DNA of 64,000 nucleotides from an uncultured delta proteobacterium. Lineage in GTDB: Bacteria > Myxococcota_A > Polyangia > Polyangiales > Polyangiaceae. Numbering within the stretch: the first letter of the stretch is position 1; every line of letters starts with the position of its first letter. Positions 6,101-14,235 of the stretch are shown one piece after another. The notes below the pieces were generated by a model that had not been told where the DNA came from, did not search any database, and was given only the letters and a program-made list of their open reading frames with translations. The stretch covers positions 1 through 64,000 of the forward strand of contig CAITIQ010000517.1 in assembly GCA_903892415.1 (NCBI GenBank). Direction: 5' to 3'. The position numbers and the translations under genes were made by a program.

Positions 6101-9100
6101 TCACCGCTCGAGACAGACGCGCTTCCCGCCGCGGGCGGCGCACACGCGGTCGCCGAGCAGCAATAGGCCGCTGGTGCCTTCGAGGCCGCGCATGAGGGTG
6201 GGGACGAGGTGCGTGGCGTGGGTGAAGGCGCCCCAGCAGTAGACGCCCTCGGGGGCGCCTTCTGGCTTGGCCCGCGCGCAGGTGCCGGAGGCGCCGGCTG
6301 CGAGCTCGCTGACGTTGCTTAGGCGATCGAGCGGGGCCAGCGTTTTGCGCTTATCGGCGGTGCCTTCACCGAGCTGCGCGCCATCCCCGAGACAGCTGAC
6401 GTTGCCGTCTTGGCCGAGCACGCAAAGGTGCGTTGCTCCGAGGGCGAAGCTGCGCACTCCCGAGGCGAGCTTCGTTGCCGGTGCAGCATCGCTCGAGCTC
6501 CAGCATAGGAGGTCGGCCTGTTGGGTGAGCGCGCAGGCGCGTTCACCCTGCAGGCCGAACTGCACCACGTCCTTCAGCCGTTCGCTGGGTGGGCTGATGG
6601 GGCCGGCACCGAGCCGGCCCCAACAGGTGAGGCTGTTGCCTTCGTGCAGCGCGCAGCCGTAATCACGGGCTAGCTCGACGCGCAGCGCGTTGCGTACGTT
6701 GGGCAGCTCGAGCGGCTTTTCAATGCGGGCGATCTCGCGCGGCTTCTTGCCCGGCCGCTCCGGCACACCGAGCACGCCGCCAAGTGTCGAGCCCCAACAC
6801 TGCACAGCGCCCTGGCTCGTGACGGCGCAGTTCGCGTTGTAGTTCGTGGCCAGCGAGATCACGCCGGAGAGCGCAGGGTACTTGGCCAGGCCGCGCCAGG
6901 CGATGCTGCCGTCGTCCTTGATGTACGCCGACGCGCGATAGTCCCCGGAGGACCAGCGCGCCGCTGTGATCGGGCCCTCGTTGGTCTGCGCAACCTGAGA
7001 GGACACAGGCTGCTTGGTCACCGTCTCGAGATCCCAGAGCAGCACGGTGGTATCGGCAGAGCCGGAGGCGAGCGCTCCATCCGAAGAGAAGGCCAGCGAA
7101 CTGACGCGCGCTGTGTGACCCGATAGCTGCGCCAAGAAACGCGGCTTGACGGTCGCGCCGTTCGGGTCGGAGAGCTCCCACACCAGCACCTCGTTGCCCG
7201 AGGCCGCCGCGAGCCGCCGCTGATCCTGGCTGAGCGCAACTGCTCCGCAGCACTCGCGCGCACCGAGCCGGAATTCCTGCTGCTTCGTTGCCAAGGAGAT
7301 CTCGCGGATGCCGCGGAAACGGTCCCAAAGCAGCAGGTGCTCCTCGCCCAAAAACAGCAGCTCGTCTGCAGGCTCCGCCAACGTTGACTCGAGTGCCAAG
7401 CTGTCGCTCGCGCGCAGCTGAAGCTCGTTGGCACCACCATTCGAGACGTTGAGCGCGAGGCGCTGTCCACTGGCAGAAACGGCGATTCCATCGATTGGAC
7501 CGGCGAGCGGCTGCGAAGCCAGCGCCGTGGGCTGCTCGGGATCGCGAAGGAGCAGAGTGCCCGCCTCGTGGGCGCCGCTGCCGACGAACAAGCGCTTGCC
7601 GTCGGGGCTGAACGCGAGGTTGCGAGCACGCAAGACCTCTTTGAGCGGCGTTCCTTTGCTCTTACCGAGGCCCTCGACGAGCCGCGTCGGGAAACCGTCG
7701 ATCACGAGCAGATCGCTGTTCCGCGCCGCACGGAACTCGCGCGCACGCAGGTCGGGGCGCTCGAGTTCGTTGCAACTGGCCGCTTCCCAATAGTGAAGAT
7801 CACCGTCGGCCGAGACCAAGGTTTCAGCGTTGGGCAGGAAGGCGAGGGACGTCACGTCCTGCGTGTGTCCGACGACGGTCTCGTCGCTCAGATGCAGCGC
7901 GGCTCCGCTGCGACGCAGTTCACGCGTGCCGTCGGCGCTTCGGAACTCGAAGGCTGGCGAGTCGTCGCGGCTGCCGTCGCTCAGCAGGATGCGCTCGCCG
8001 AGGCGCTGCGCGTGTTGCCCGTCGGCCAGCATGGTCAGCGTGGTGCGGGCGCCCGCAAGCAACTGGTTCGCAATGTCGTTGCTGTCGCCTCCTCGTCCGA
8101 CCAGCGCCGCCTTCCCGCTGGCAACGTCAATCGCCGACAGCTCGCCGAACTCGTCGCGGTAGACGGTGGTTCCGTCGAGCGAGAGCCCGTGCGCGGCATA
8201 GCGATGTTTGCGTGTTTTGGTCCCGGGCCCGAGCGTTTCGTCGAACTCGAACGGCTGGCTCAGCAGTCGCTTGCCGGTGCTCAGGTCGACTACGCTGACT
8301 CCGGCGCTGGCGTCGCCGCCAAGCAGCGCCACATACTCATTGGCCCCGGGCTCCGAAAGGAGCACGAGGGCGCGCGAACCATCGCGACTGAGGCCCGCCA
8401 ACGTTCCGGCTCCTGCTTGCAGCGTCTTCAGCCGTTTGGCCGAGCCGCCGTCGAGGACGTGCAGCGCACCCAGGTTGGTGTTCACGACCAGGCGTTTACC
8501 GTCGAGCGAGAAGCTGAGTTCGCGCACCGACTCAGCGCTGTAGCTGAGGTCGCCCGGGTTCATCTTCACGCCCTTCGGCCGCTTTTTGCCCGGCTTGAGC
8601 TCGAGCTTCGTCGTGCCCAGGCTCTTACCCGAAGGGACCTCGAACAGCTCGACCATGTTGCCTTCGCGCAGACCAACGAGCTTGCGCGCATCGGGGGAGA
8701 AGACCGTTCGTTGCAAGCCCGGGAGCTTCGCCAGAACTTCACCTTTGCGTACGTCGGAGAGCTGGCCGTCGCGGAAGGCGTAGATAGTGCCTTGATCGCT
8801 GACCGCGACGGTGGCCGGGGCAGGGACGCGCATGGCGGTGGTGCCGCAACGAGCGACGGCGCCGGGCGGTAGCGGCTCATCGGCGGAGGCGGTGAAGCGC
8901 GTCCCAGCGATGCGGCTGCGAGGAGGCGGTAACGCTGTGGCGCTGGCCGAAGCGCTCGCGGAGGCCGTCGCACTCGCGGAGGCCGTGGCGCCCTTTGGCT
9001 GCGTCACCGGACCTTCGACCGAACCGCCGCAGGCGAGCAGCAGCGCCGCGAAGCAGACCGGCGCACACGTGCGCCAACGCTGCGTTCGTTGGCTTCTCAC
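6101..9100 (-). CDS. Lipoprotein with WD40-like propeller and C-terminal RCC1-like repeats
   Basis: A 999-residue exported lipoprotein. The GTG at 9100 is chosen because it sits 4 bp after the upstream stop and gives a clean signal peptide ending in lipobox LLLAC. A low-complexity Ala/Ser/Thr linker follows (about residues 35-55). Residues about 110-720 carry WD40-type blades (LAFSSDGALASGSADTTVLLWDLE, quoted in part: SGSADTTVLLWDLE). Residues about 740-990 hold RCC1-like Cys-Trp repeats (CAVTSQGAVQCWGS, CALHEGNSLTCWGR, CVLGQDGNVSC). It is probably a cell-surface interaction scaffold. A decayed fragment of its 3' part occurs at 5056-5177. Confidence 0.8.
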   Translation of the reverse strand: MRSQRTQRWRTCAPVCFAALLLACGGSVEGPVTQPKGATASASATASASASASATALPPPRSRIAGTRFTASADEPLPPGAVARCGTTAMRVPAPATVAVSDQGTIYAFRDGQLSDVRKGEVLAKLPGLQRTVFSPDARKLVGLREGNMVELFEVPSGKSLGTTKLELKPGKKRPKGVKMNPGDLSYSAESVRELSFSLDGKRLVVNTNLGALHVLDGGSAKRLKTLQAGAGTLAGLSRDGSRALVLLSEPGANEYVALLGGDASAGVSVVDLSTGKRLLSQPFEFDETLGPGTKTRKHRYAAHGLSLDGTTVYRDEFGELSAIDVASGKAALVGRGGDSNDIANQLLAGARTTLTMLADGQHAQRLGERILLSDGSRDDSPAFEFRSADGTRELRRSGAALHLSDETVVGHTQDVTSLAFLPNAETLVSADGDLHYWEAASCNELERPDLRAREFRAARNSDLLVIDGFPTRLVEGLGKSKGTPLKEVLRARNLAFSPDGKRLFVGSGAHEAGTLLLRDPEQPTALASQPLAGPIDGIAVSASGQRLALNVSNGGANELQLRASDSLALESTLAEPADELLFLGEEHLLLWDRFRGIREISLATKQQEFRLGARECCGAVALSQDQRRLAAASGNEVLVWELSDPNGATVKPRFLAQLSGHTARVSSLAFSSDGALASGSADTTVLLWDLETVTKQPVSSQVAQTNEGPITAARWSSGDYRASAYIKDDGSIAWRGLAKYPALSGVISLATNYNANCAVTSQGAVQCWGSTLGGVLGVPERPGKKPREIARIEKPLELPNVRNALRVELARDYGCALHEGNSLTCWGRLGAGPISPPSERLKDVVQFGLQGERACALTQQADLLCWSSSDAAPATKLASGVRSFALGATHLCVLGQDGNVSCLGDGAQLGEGTADKRKTLAPLDRLSNVSELAAGASGTCARAKPEGAPEGVYCWGAFTHATHLVPTLMRGLEGTSGLLLLGDRVCAARGGKRVCLER
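6269..6382 (-). repeat. Parental copy of the duplicated RCC1 segment
   Basis: This part of the intact WD40/RCC1 gene is the counterpart of the decayed copy at 5056-5177, in the same orientation. Here the frame is intact (GEGTADKRKTLAPLDRL). The ~114-bp match with few substitutions is far above chance. Recombination between the copies would delete the 5201-6067 gene and the last part of the RCC1 gene. Confidence 0.75.
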
Positions 9101-9104
9101 GTTG

Positions 9105-10448
9105 CTAAACGAGGTCAAAGTCCTCGGCCGCGCTCGCCTCGTCATCGATGATCGCCCGCGTCTCTTCATCGCGATGGACCGCCAACAAGTAGAGCTCGGC
9201 CAAGATCACCGGATGGGCCTTCACCAGCGAGAGCAGCTCACTGGTCGGGAGAAACAGCGTGACCGTGGGGTTGATCGCCACCACCTCGGCGCTGGTCTTG
9301 CGACGGAACAACGTCGCGACCTCGCCCACCACGTCGCCGACGCCGAGCGTGCGCAACACCAACGGATCTCCGTCGCCCTCGCGCCGCACGATCGCCACTT
9401 CGCCGGAGGCGATCAGGAACAGGCCGGTCGGAGCTGCGTCTTGCTCGACCACTTTGTCCTGTTGCTCGAAGGTGACGATGCGAAAACGCTCGACCAACGC
9501 CGGCAAATCTTGCTCCGGTACCACGCGCAGGACCTCGCTCATGCGCAGCAGGTTTTGCACCATGCGGTCGCGGCAGTGTTCGCCCAGCAGCGTGCCGATG
9601 TTGGGGTGGTTTTGCGCCACCGCGTCGAGCGCGGCCTTCTGAATAAGCACCACCGCCGTCGGTCGCAGCGAGACCACCGAGCCTGCGCGCGGGGCTCGTG
9701 AAAGCAGCGCCATCTCGCCGAAAAGCGCACCACTGCGCAGCCGGGCCAGCGACAACACGTTGCCGTTCTTGGTCGTGCGGCGCGCCTCGAGCTCACCGCG
9801 GGCGACCCAGTAGGCCTCACGCCCGGGTGCGCCCTGCTCGATCAAGGTTTGGCCGGCCGGGATCCACTCCGGCGCCATCGTCTCGATCAGGTCGCGCAGG
9901 CCGGCTTGGTCCAAGGTGGAGAACAGCGGCACCGCGCCGATCGGCGCGCGAGAGGAGTCATCAAACGCCTTTTTCGCCGCATGGATGAACTCACAGGCTT
10001 TGTTGTTGAGCGCCACGCCGGTGAGCACGCTGGGGAGCGGCGAGAAGGCCGAGGCCGGCGGCAGCACCACGGGGGCGACAGCGCCCTGGCCGTAACGCGG
10101 GCTGTCTTTGCAGAAGGCCGCGGCGATCTCGTCGAGCAGCGGCCCGAGCTGCGCACCGAAGCGCGCGGCCTCGCGCGCGGAGGCCACCGCTAGCGGCAAA
10201 TTCTCCACGTCGATCGCCCGGCGGGCGGCCAGCGTGCAGGCCTCCCGAGCGACCTCTTCACGCCCGCCCTCGCCGAGCAGGCGCCCTGTCAAACAGAGCG
10301 CCGTGGGCATCGCCGGATCGTCGCGCAAAATCGCCGCGGACCAACGCAGCGCCGCGTCACGCTCTCCGGCGAGCGCGAGCTGTACGGCTCGGTCCGCGGT
10401 CGTTTCTTCCGGAAGCCCCGAACCCGGTAGAACGGGCGGTTTCGTCAT
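9105..10448 (-). CDS. Tandem cyclic-nucleotide-binding (cNMP/CRP-fold) domain protein
   Basis: A 447-residue cytoplasmic protein. The N-terminal 130 residues are helical and TPR-like (AVQLALAGERDAALRWSAAIL). Two cNMP-binding beta-barrels follow: the first near residues 175-290 (LIEQGAPGREAYWVARGELEA, in part GEMALLSRAPRAGSV) and the second near 310-430 (VVEQDAAPTGLFLIASGEVAI, in part GDVVGEVATLFRRKTSAEV). The phosphate-binding-cassette-like GEMALLSRAPR is well kept in the first domain. There is no DNA-binding helix-turn-helix, so it is a sensor or regulator rather than a CRP transcription factor. The ATG at 10448 is preferred over an upstream start at 10487. It lies directly upstream of the WD40/RCC1 gene with 4 bp between them. 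Confidence 0.82.
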   Translation of the reverse strand: MTKPPVLPGSGLPEETTADRAVQLALAGERDAALRWSAAILRDDPAMPTALCLTGRLLGEGGREEVAREACTLAARRAIDVENLPLAVASAREAARFGAQLGPLLDEIAAAFCKDSPRYGQGAVAPVVLPPASAFSPLPSVLTGVALNNKACEFIHAAKKAFDDSSRAPIGAVPLFSTLDQAGLRDLIETMAPEWIPAGQTLIEQGAPGREAYWVARGELEARRTTKNGNVLSLARLRSGALFGEMALLSRAPRAGSVVSLRPTAVVLIQKAALDAVAQNHPNIGTLLGEHCRDRMVQNLLRMSEVLRVVPEQDLPALVERFRIVTFEQQDKVVEQDAAPTGLFLIASGEVAIVRREGDGDPLVLRTLGVGDVVGEVATLFRRKTSAEVVAINPTVTLFLPTSELLSLVKAHPVILAELYLLAVHRDEETRAIIDDEASAAEDFDLV

Positions 10449-10508
10449 GATGTTTGGTTCGTAACATCCATGAGACGTTTCGTACACCGGGCCAGGCGCC
10501 CATCGGCC

Positions 10509-11561
10509 TCACTGCACGAAGGAGGCCGAAAGCGTGTACGGGGTGGCCGGCGCGCTGCTGGGGGAGTCCACAGCGATCAACACTTCTTCCCCGGTGGTGA
10601 GCACGATCTGGCCGGATTCGGTGATCCCGGCAGCCACTTCGTTGACACAGCCGAGCTCTTGGATGGTCTCATTGCAAGCGGTGGTCACCACCACGGCGAC
10701 GTCCACGGCCGAATCCACCGTCAGATAGAGCACGCCTTCGCCGGGGCTGGTAAAGGCGAAGAAGTCCTCGGGCGTGCCAGGCCCGCTGCAGCTCGGCAGG
10801 AGCACGTTGCTACCGTCCCCGGTGACACCGTTTTGTTCGCCCAAAATCAGCTGCGGGATGGTGTCGCAGAAGGTCGGGAAGACGACGAGGCAGGCCTCAC
10901 AGCCGTCGCCGAGTTCCTCGTTGCCGTCGTCGCATTGTTCGGTCATCGCGAGGATGCCATCGCCGCAAACGATCGCGCTGCAGGTCCCGGTGCAGTCGGG
11001 GTCGGCGCAATCGATCATGCCGTCTTGATCGTCGTCCAGCTCGTTGCCGCAGTCGACCTCGATCGCGGCGCAAGGCGGGCAATCGCTGTCGGCGCAGTCC
11101 ACCTCTCCGTCCAGATCGTTATCGATCGCGTCGCCACAGTTTTCGCTGCATTCGGGTTGGGCCGCGCAATCGAGATCCGCGCAGTCGAAGCGACCATCGT
11201 CGTCGTTGTCGACGCCGTCCAAACAGCTGACCTCGGTGGTGTCTTGGCAATCCGGATCGCCTAGGTCGGTCAACCCGTCGAAGTCGTCGTCGGCGCCGTT
11301 GCCGCAGGTCTCGAAGGGCGTGCAGTAGCCACTGTCACAGGTCCCGCTGAAACAGTCGATGTCGGCGGTGCACTCGGTGTAGAAGTCGTCATAGCCACCG
11401 CCGTAGCAGGCCATCAGCGTCACCATCATCAAGCCGCCACTGGCGAGCTTGATCGCCTTGCTCAAGAGCCCGGCCGGCGGCTTCTGTTCGGCGCCGCAGT
11501 GTGGACAGCGAGCTGCTTGATCAACGAGGAAACCGGGACACGAGCTGCAGGTCGAAAGCAT
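10509..11561 (-). CDS. Zinc-ribbon-led, Cys-rich surface lipoprotein; candidate target of the upstream radical SAM enzyme
   Basis: A 350-residue protein starting at ATG 11561, with ACGGAG about 9 bp upstream. The N-terminus is a small zinc ribbon (CSSC, then CPHCG) ahead of a hydrophobic segment ending in LMAC, a lipobox-like site, followed by YGGGYDDFY. Next come at least five short D-N-D-x-D-G-x-x-D-C repeats typical of putative metal-binding motifs (CLDGVDNDDDGRFDC). A DUF4215-type element follows (CGDGILAMTEQCDDGNEE) and a beta-rich C-terminal domain. The ribbon-before-lipobox layout matches the two small proteins at 48932-49345 and 50744-51142. It lies 31 bp downstream of the radical SAM gene, almost certainly in the same operon. 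Confidence 0.8.
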   Translation of the reverse strand: MLSTCSSCPGFLVDQAARCPHCGAEQKPPAGLLSKAIKLASGGLMMVTLMACYGGGYDDFYTECTADIDCFSGTCDSGYCTPFETCGNGADDDFDGLTDLGDPDCQDTTEVSCLDGVDNDDDGRFDCADLDCAAQPECSENCGDAIDNDLDGEVDCADSDCPPCAAIEVDCGNELDDDQDGMIDCADPDCTGTCSAIVCGDGILAMTEQCDDGNEELGDGCEACLVVFPTFCDTIPQLILGEQNGVTGDGSNVLLPSCSGPGTPEDFFAFTSPGEGVLYLTVDSAVDVAVVVTTACNETIQELGCVNEVAAGITESGQIVLTTGEEVLIAVDSPSSAPATPYTLSASFVQ

Positions 11562-11592
11562 GCGGAACTCCGTAGGGAAGGGAAGATAAGCG

Positions 11593-12849
11593 TCAAACCG
11601 AAGAGCTTGGAACCATGCGCGTGGGCCGGCGCGAGATCTGAACCAGCGACTCGAGCGGCTTGTCGGCGCCCGGATCGGCCGTCTCGAACGGCTCCACCAC
11701 GATCTCGAAAAGGCCGTTGTCGAAGGGCAAGCCTGGCGCTGCGTCCTTCGGCACCAGGCGCTCGCGCAGGCCTTGCTTGTGATGCTCGCGCGCACGGAAG
11801 TGGCAATACGGGTTGTTGCCCGGCCGGCCCAACACCGAGTGCGCCGTGAAGCTGCATCCACCCAAACAAACGTCGCCAAACACGCACGTCTTGCAGTAGC
11901 CCCAAAGGTCTTCACGCGTGCGCGCGCGGGTGAACGCCAGCTCCGGCGTCTGCTCCCAGATCGACTTCACGCTGGCGCTCTTGGTGTTACCGCCAACGTA
12001 GTGCGAGGTCTGCAGCGAAGGGCAGCCCTTCACAGCGCCGTCCGACTCGATGCCCATCACATAACGGCCGGCCTGGCAGCCGCTCCAATGATCGCGGTCC
12101 CCTTTGCGTTGCGAGCGAAGCAGCGCCTCTTCCGGCCCGAAGTAGCCGAGGTTGTTGCCCGGCATGATGGTGACGCCACGCGTACGGCCGAGCTCTTTCA
12201 CCGCAGCGACGCGCGGCACGAGATCCAGCAAATCCCACGGCTGCAGCAACATGTCGGTGCGGTCGGCGGCGCGCCCGAGCGGCGTCGTGATCTGGATTTG
12301 CCAGGTCGAGATCTGTGGCGCCAAAACCTCGAACAGCGCTTCCAGGTCCATCATGTTCGAGCGGTTGAAGTTGGTGTTGGCCATGGTAACGAGGCCGGCC
12401 TTCTTCGCCGCCGCGAGCGCTCGTTGCGTGCCGGCAAAGCTGCCGCGTTGGTTGCGCATGCGGTCGTGCGCCGGCTCCAGCCCATCCACGCTGACGCTGA
12501 TCTGATGCAGCCCGCGGTCCTTCATCTGCTGCGCCAAGGCTTCATCCACGCCGCGCCCGCCGGTGGTCAGCCCGACGCGTACGCCGCCTTTGGCCAGCGC
12601 CTCGACGATCTCCAAGAAGCCCTCGTGCAAGTAGGCCTCACCGCCGATCAGCACCACATCGGTGGTGCCCATTGCGATCAGCTGCTTGGCCACGCCGAGC
12701 GCCTCTTCGGTGCCGAGCTCATCGGGCCGCGCGGCGCTCGCGCGTGAACCACAATGCAAACAAGCGTGGTCGCATTTGAGGGTCAGCTCCCAAACCACGT
12801 AGGCCGGGAAGAAGCCTCGATCGGCGACGTTGAGGCGGCGGCGCGTCAT
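11593..12849 (-). CDS. Radical SAM/SPASM-family maturase (first locus)
   Basis: A 418-residue enzyme from ATG 12849. The radical SAM triad is C26-D-H-A-C30-L-H-C33, followed by the GGE-type motif (IGGEAYLH) and SVSVDG. The C-terminus holds a SPASM-like Cys set (CPSLQTS, YCKTCVFGDVCLGGCSFTAH, NPYCHFR in separate pieces) that would bind auxiliary Fe-S clusters, as in peptide-modifying maturases. It is clearly paralogous to 49438-50676; both share A-Y-V-V-W or L-Y-V-V-W before the triad, GNN or ANN with N-x-GYFGPEE or GPHE, and the same Cys spacing. The adjacent zinc-ribbon protein is the obvious candidate substrate. The actual modification is unknown. Confidence 0.88.
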   Translation of the reverse strand: MTRRRLNVADRGFFPAYVVWELTLKCDHACLHCGSRASAARPDELGTEEALGVAKQLIAMGTTDVVLIGGEAYLHEGFLEIVEALAKGGVRVGLTTGGRGVDEALAQQMKDRGLHQISVSVDGLEPAHDRMRNQRGSFAGTQRALAAAKKAGLVTMANTNFNRSNMMDLEALFEVLAPQISTWQIQITTPLGRAADRTDMLLQPWDLLDLVPRVAAVKELGRTRGVTIMPGNNLGYFGPEEALLRSQRKGDRDHWSGCQAGRYVMGIESDGAVKGCPSLQTSHYVGGNTKSASVKSIWEQTPELAFTRARTREDLWGYCKTCVFGDVCLGGCSFTAHSVLGRPGNNPYCHFRAREHHKQGLRERLVPKDAAPGLPFDNGLFEIVVEPFETADPGADKPLESLVQISRRPTRMVPSSSV

Positions 12850-12996
12850 TGGGCCGAAGCTTAGCAACGCTTGTGCCGGCTCGCCTCGTCAGCTGTCGAA
12901 ACAGCGTTGGATTCGTGAATTAGGCTTTAATTGTGCAGACCAGCGGCTGCGCGGGCCTGCTCGCGAGGCAACGTGCTTCCGGCCCCACCGCGACAA

Positions 12997-14232
12997 CTAG
13001 GTCACGGCTGGGTCCTCCACGTCGGCGTCGCTGCGAACGATCTCGCGCGTCTTACCGTCCAGCAGGCAGGCCACGTTGACGTCGCCCATCACGTTGATGG
13101 TGGTGCGACAGCGGTCGAGGAACCAATCCACCGTCAAGAGCAGCGCGATGTACTCGGTGGGCAAACGCACGGCGGTGAACACCAACGTCATCGTCACAAG
13201 GCCGGCCTCCGGGATGCCCGCCGCCCCAACCGAGGCCACGACGCTGGTGAGCACGATCAACACTTGATCGGCCAGGCTGAGCTGGTGACCGAGCATCTGC
13301 GCGATGAAGAGCGCGCTCATCGCCTCGTACAAAGCCGTGCCGTCGTTGTTGAAGTTGGAGCCGACCAACGCCCCGAGGCTGGCCGAGCGATCACGCAGCC
13401 CGAGCTTGCGCAAGCGATCGTAGGTGACCGGCATGGTCGCGGTGGAGCTGGCGGTGGAGAAGGCCATGACGAAGGCGTCCCACATGCCGCGCAGCAGCGG
13501 GATGGGGCGCAACCAGCTGCCGAAGCGGATGCGCACGAGGTAGTAAACGCCCTGCAGCAGGAGCGCGCACAGCACCGCGATCACGAAGGCGAGCAGCGGT
13601 TTGAAATCCGCAAAACCGCCTTTCCCGATGATCGCCGCCACCTTGCCGAAGACCGCGAACGGCACCAGCGCGATCACCCAATGCAGGATCTTGAGCACCA
13701 CGTCGAAGGCCGTTTCAACGCCGAGGAGCAGCGCAGCTCGCCGCTCGTGCACCAGCGAGCGACCGGCGATGCCCACCGCCACGGCGATCATCACCACGCC
13801 GATCACTTTGTTCTCGACGATCGGCCGCAGCAGGCTGTCCGGGATGTTCTCGAACAGCTGCGTGATCACGTCCACCTTCGGCAAATTCGGCAGGGCGGCG
13901 GGCTTCACCAAGTTGCTGCTCACGCCCGGCTCGAGCACGTTGGCCACCAGCAGCCCAACGCCGATCGCCACCAGCGTATTGAGTACGAGCAGCACGCCCA
14001 TCTTGCCTGCGGCGCCGCCACGTACGTCGGCGGTGAGCAGCGCTCGCACGATGGCGATCAGCACGATCGGCGGTGCTAGCGCGGCGAGCACGCGCAACAC
14101 CAACTTGGCCGGCACCTCGAACGAGCCCACCGCCGGGCCAAACAGTACCCCCACGAGCACGCCAAGGACGAGGCCGATCAGAATTCGCGTGTAGAGAGGC
14201 AGCCGCGTCCAAGGCGATAGCAGGTTGCTCAT
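12997..14232 (-). CDS. Dicarboxylate/amino acid:cation symporter (DAACS family)
   Basis: A 411-residue inner-membrane transporter of the GltP/DctA family, which couples uptake of dicarboxylates or acidic amino acids to Na+ or H+. There are about eight membrane segments, a Ser-rich hairpin (AFSTASSTATMPVTYD) matching the re-entrant loop HP1, and conserved substrate-site regions (FNNDGTALYE, ASVGAAGIPEAG, DRCRTTINVMGDVNVA). The start ATG at 14232 lies 3 bp after the hemL stop, so the two genes form one unit. The substrate cannot be fixed from sequence; glutamate, aspartate or C4-dicarboxylates are the family norm. Confidence 0.93.
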   Translation of the reverse strand: MSNLLSPWTRLPLYTRILIGLVLGVLVGVLFGPAVGSFEVPAKLVLRVLAALAPPIVLIAIVRALLTADVRGGAAGKMGVLLVLNTLVAIGVGLLVANVLEPGVSSNLVKPAALPNLPKVDVITQLFENIPDSLLRPIVENKVIGVVMIAVAVGIAGRSLVHERRAALLLGVETAFDVVLKILHWVIALVPFAVFGKVAAIIGKGGFADFKPLLAFVIAVLCALLLQGVYYLVRIRFGSWLRPIPLLRGMWDAFVMAFSTASSTATMPVTYDRLRKLGLRDRSASLGALVGSNFNNDGTALYEAMSALFIAQMLGHQLSLADQVLIVLTSVVASVGAAGIPEAGLVTMTLVFTAVRLPTEYIALLLTVDWFLDRCRTTINVMGDVNVACLLDGKTREIVRSDADVEDPAVT

Positions 14233-14235
14233 CGT

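Noticed and set aside
7568..8872. Long open frame on the forward strand opposite the WD40/RCC1 gene
   Set aside because: Composition is Arg/Gly/Val/Ala-rich with no domain; it is the codon-position shadow of a high-GC gene.
11562..11915. Upstream extension of the zinc-ribbon Cys-rich protein
   Set aside because: Overlaps the radical SAM gene in another frame and is Arg/Ser-rich; ATG 11561 has a ribosome site and a ribbon right after it.
12931..14079. Forward frame of about 380 codons opposite the DAACS transporter
   Set aside because: His/Arg/Asp-rich nonsense protein mirroring transmembrane codons; the reverse frame is an unmistakable transporter.
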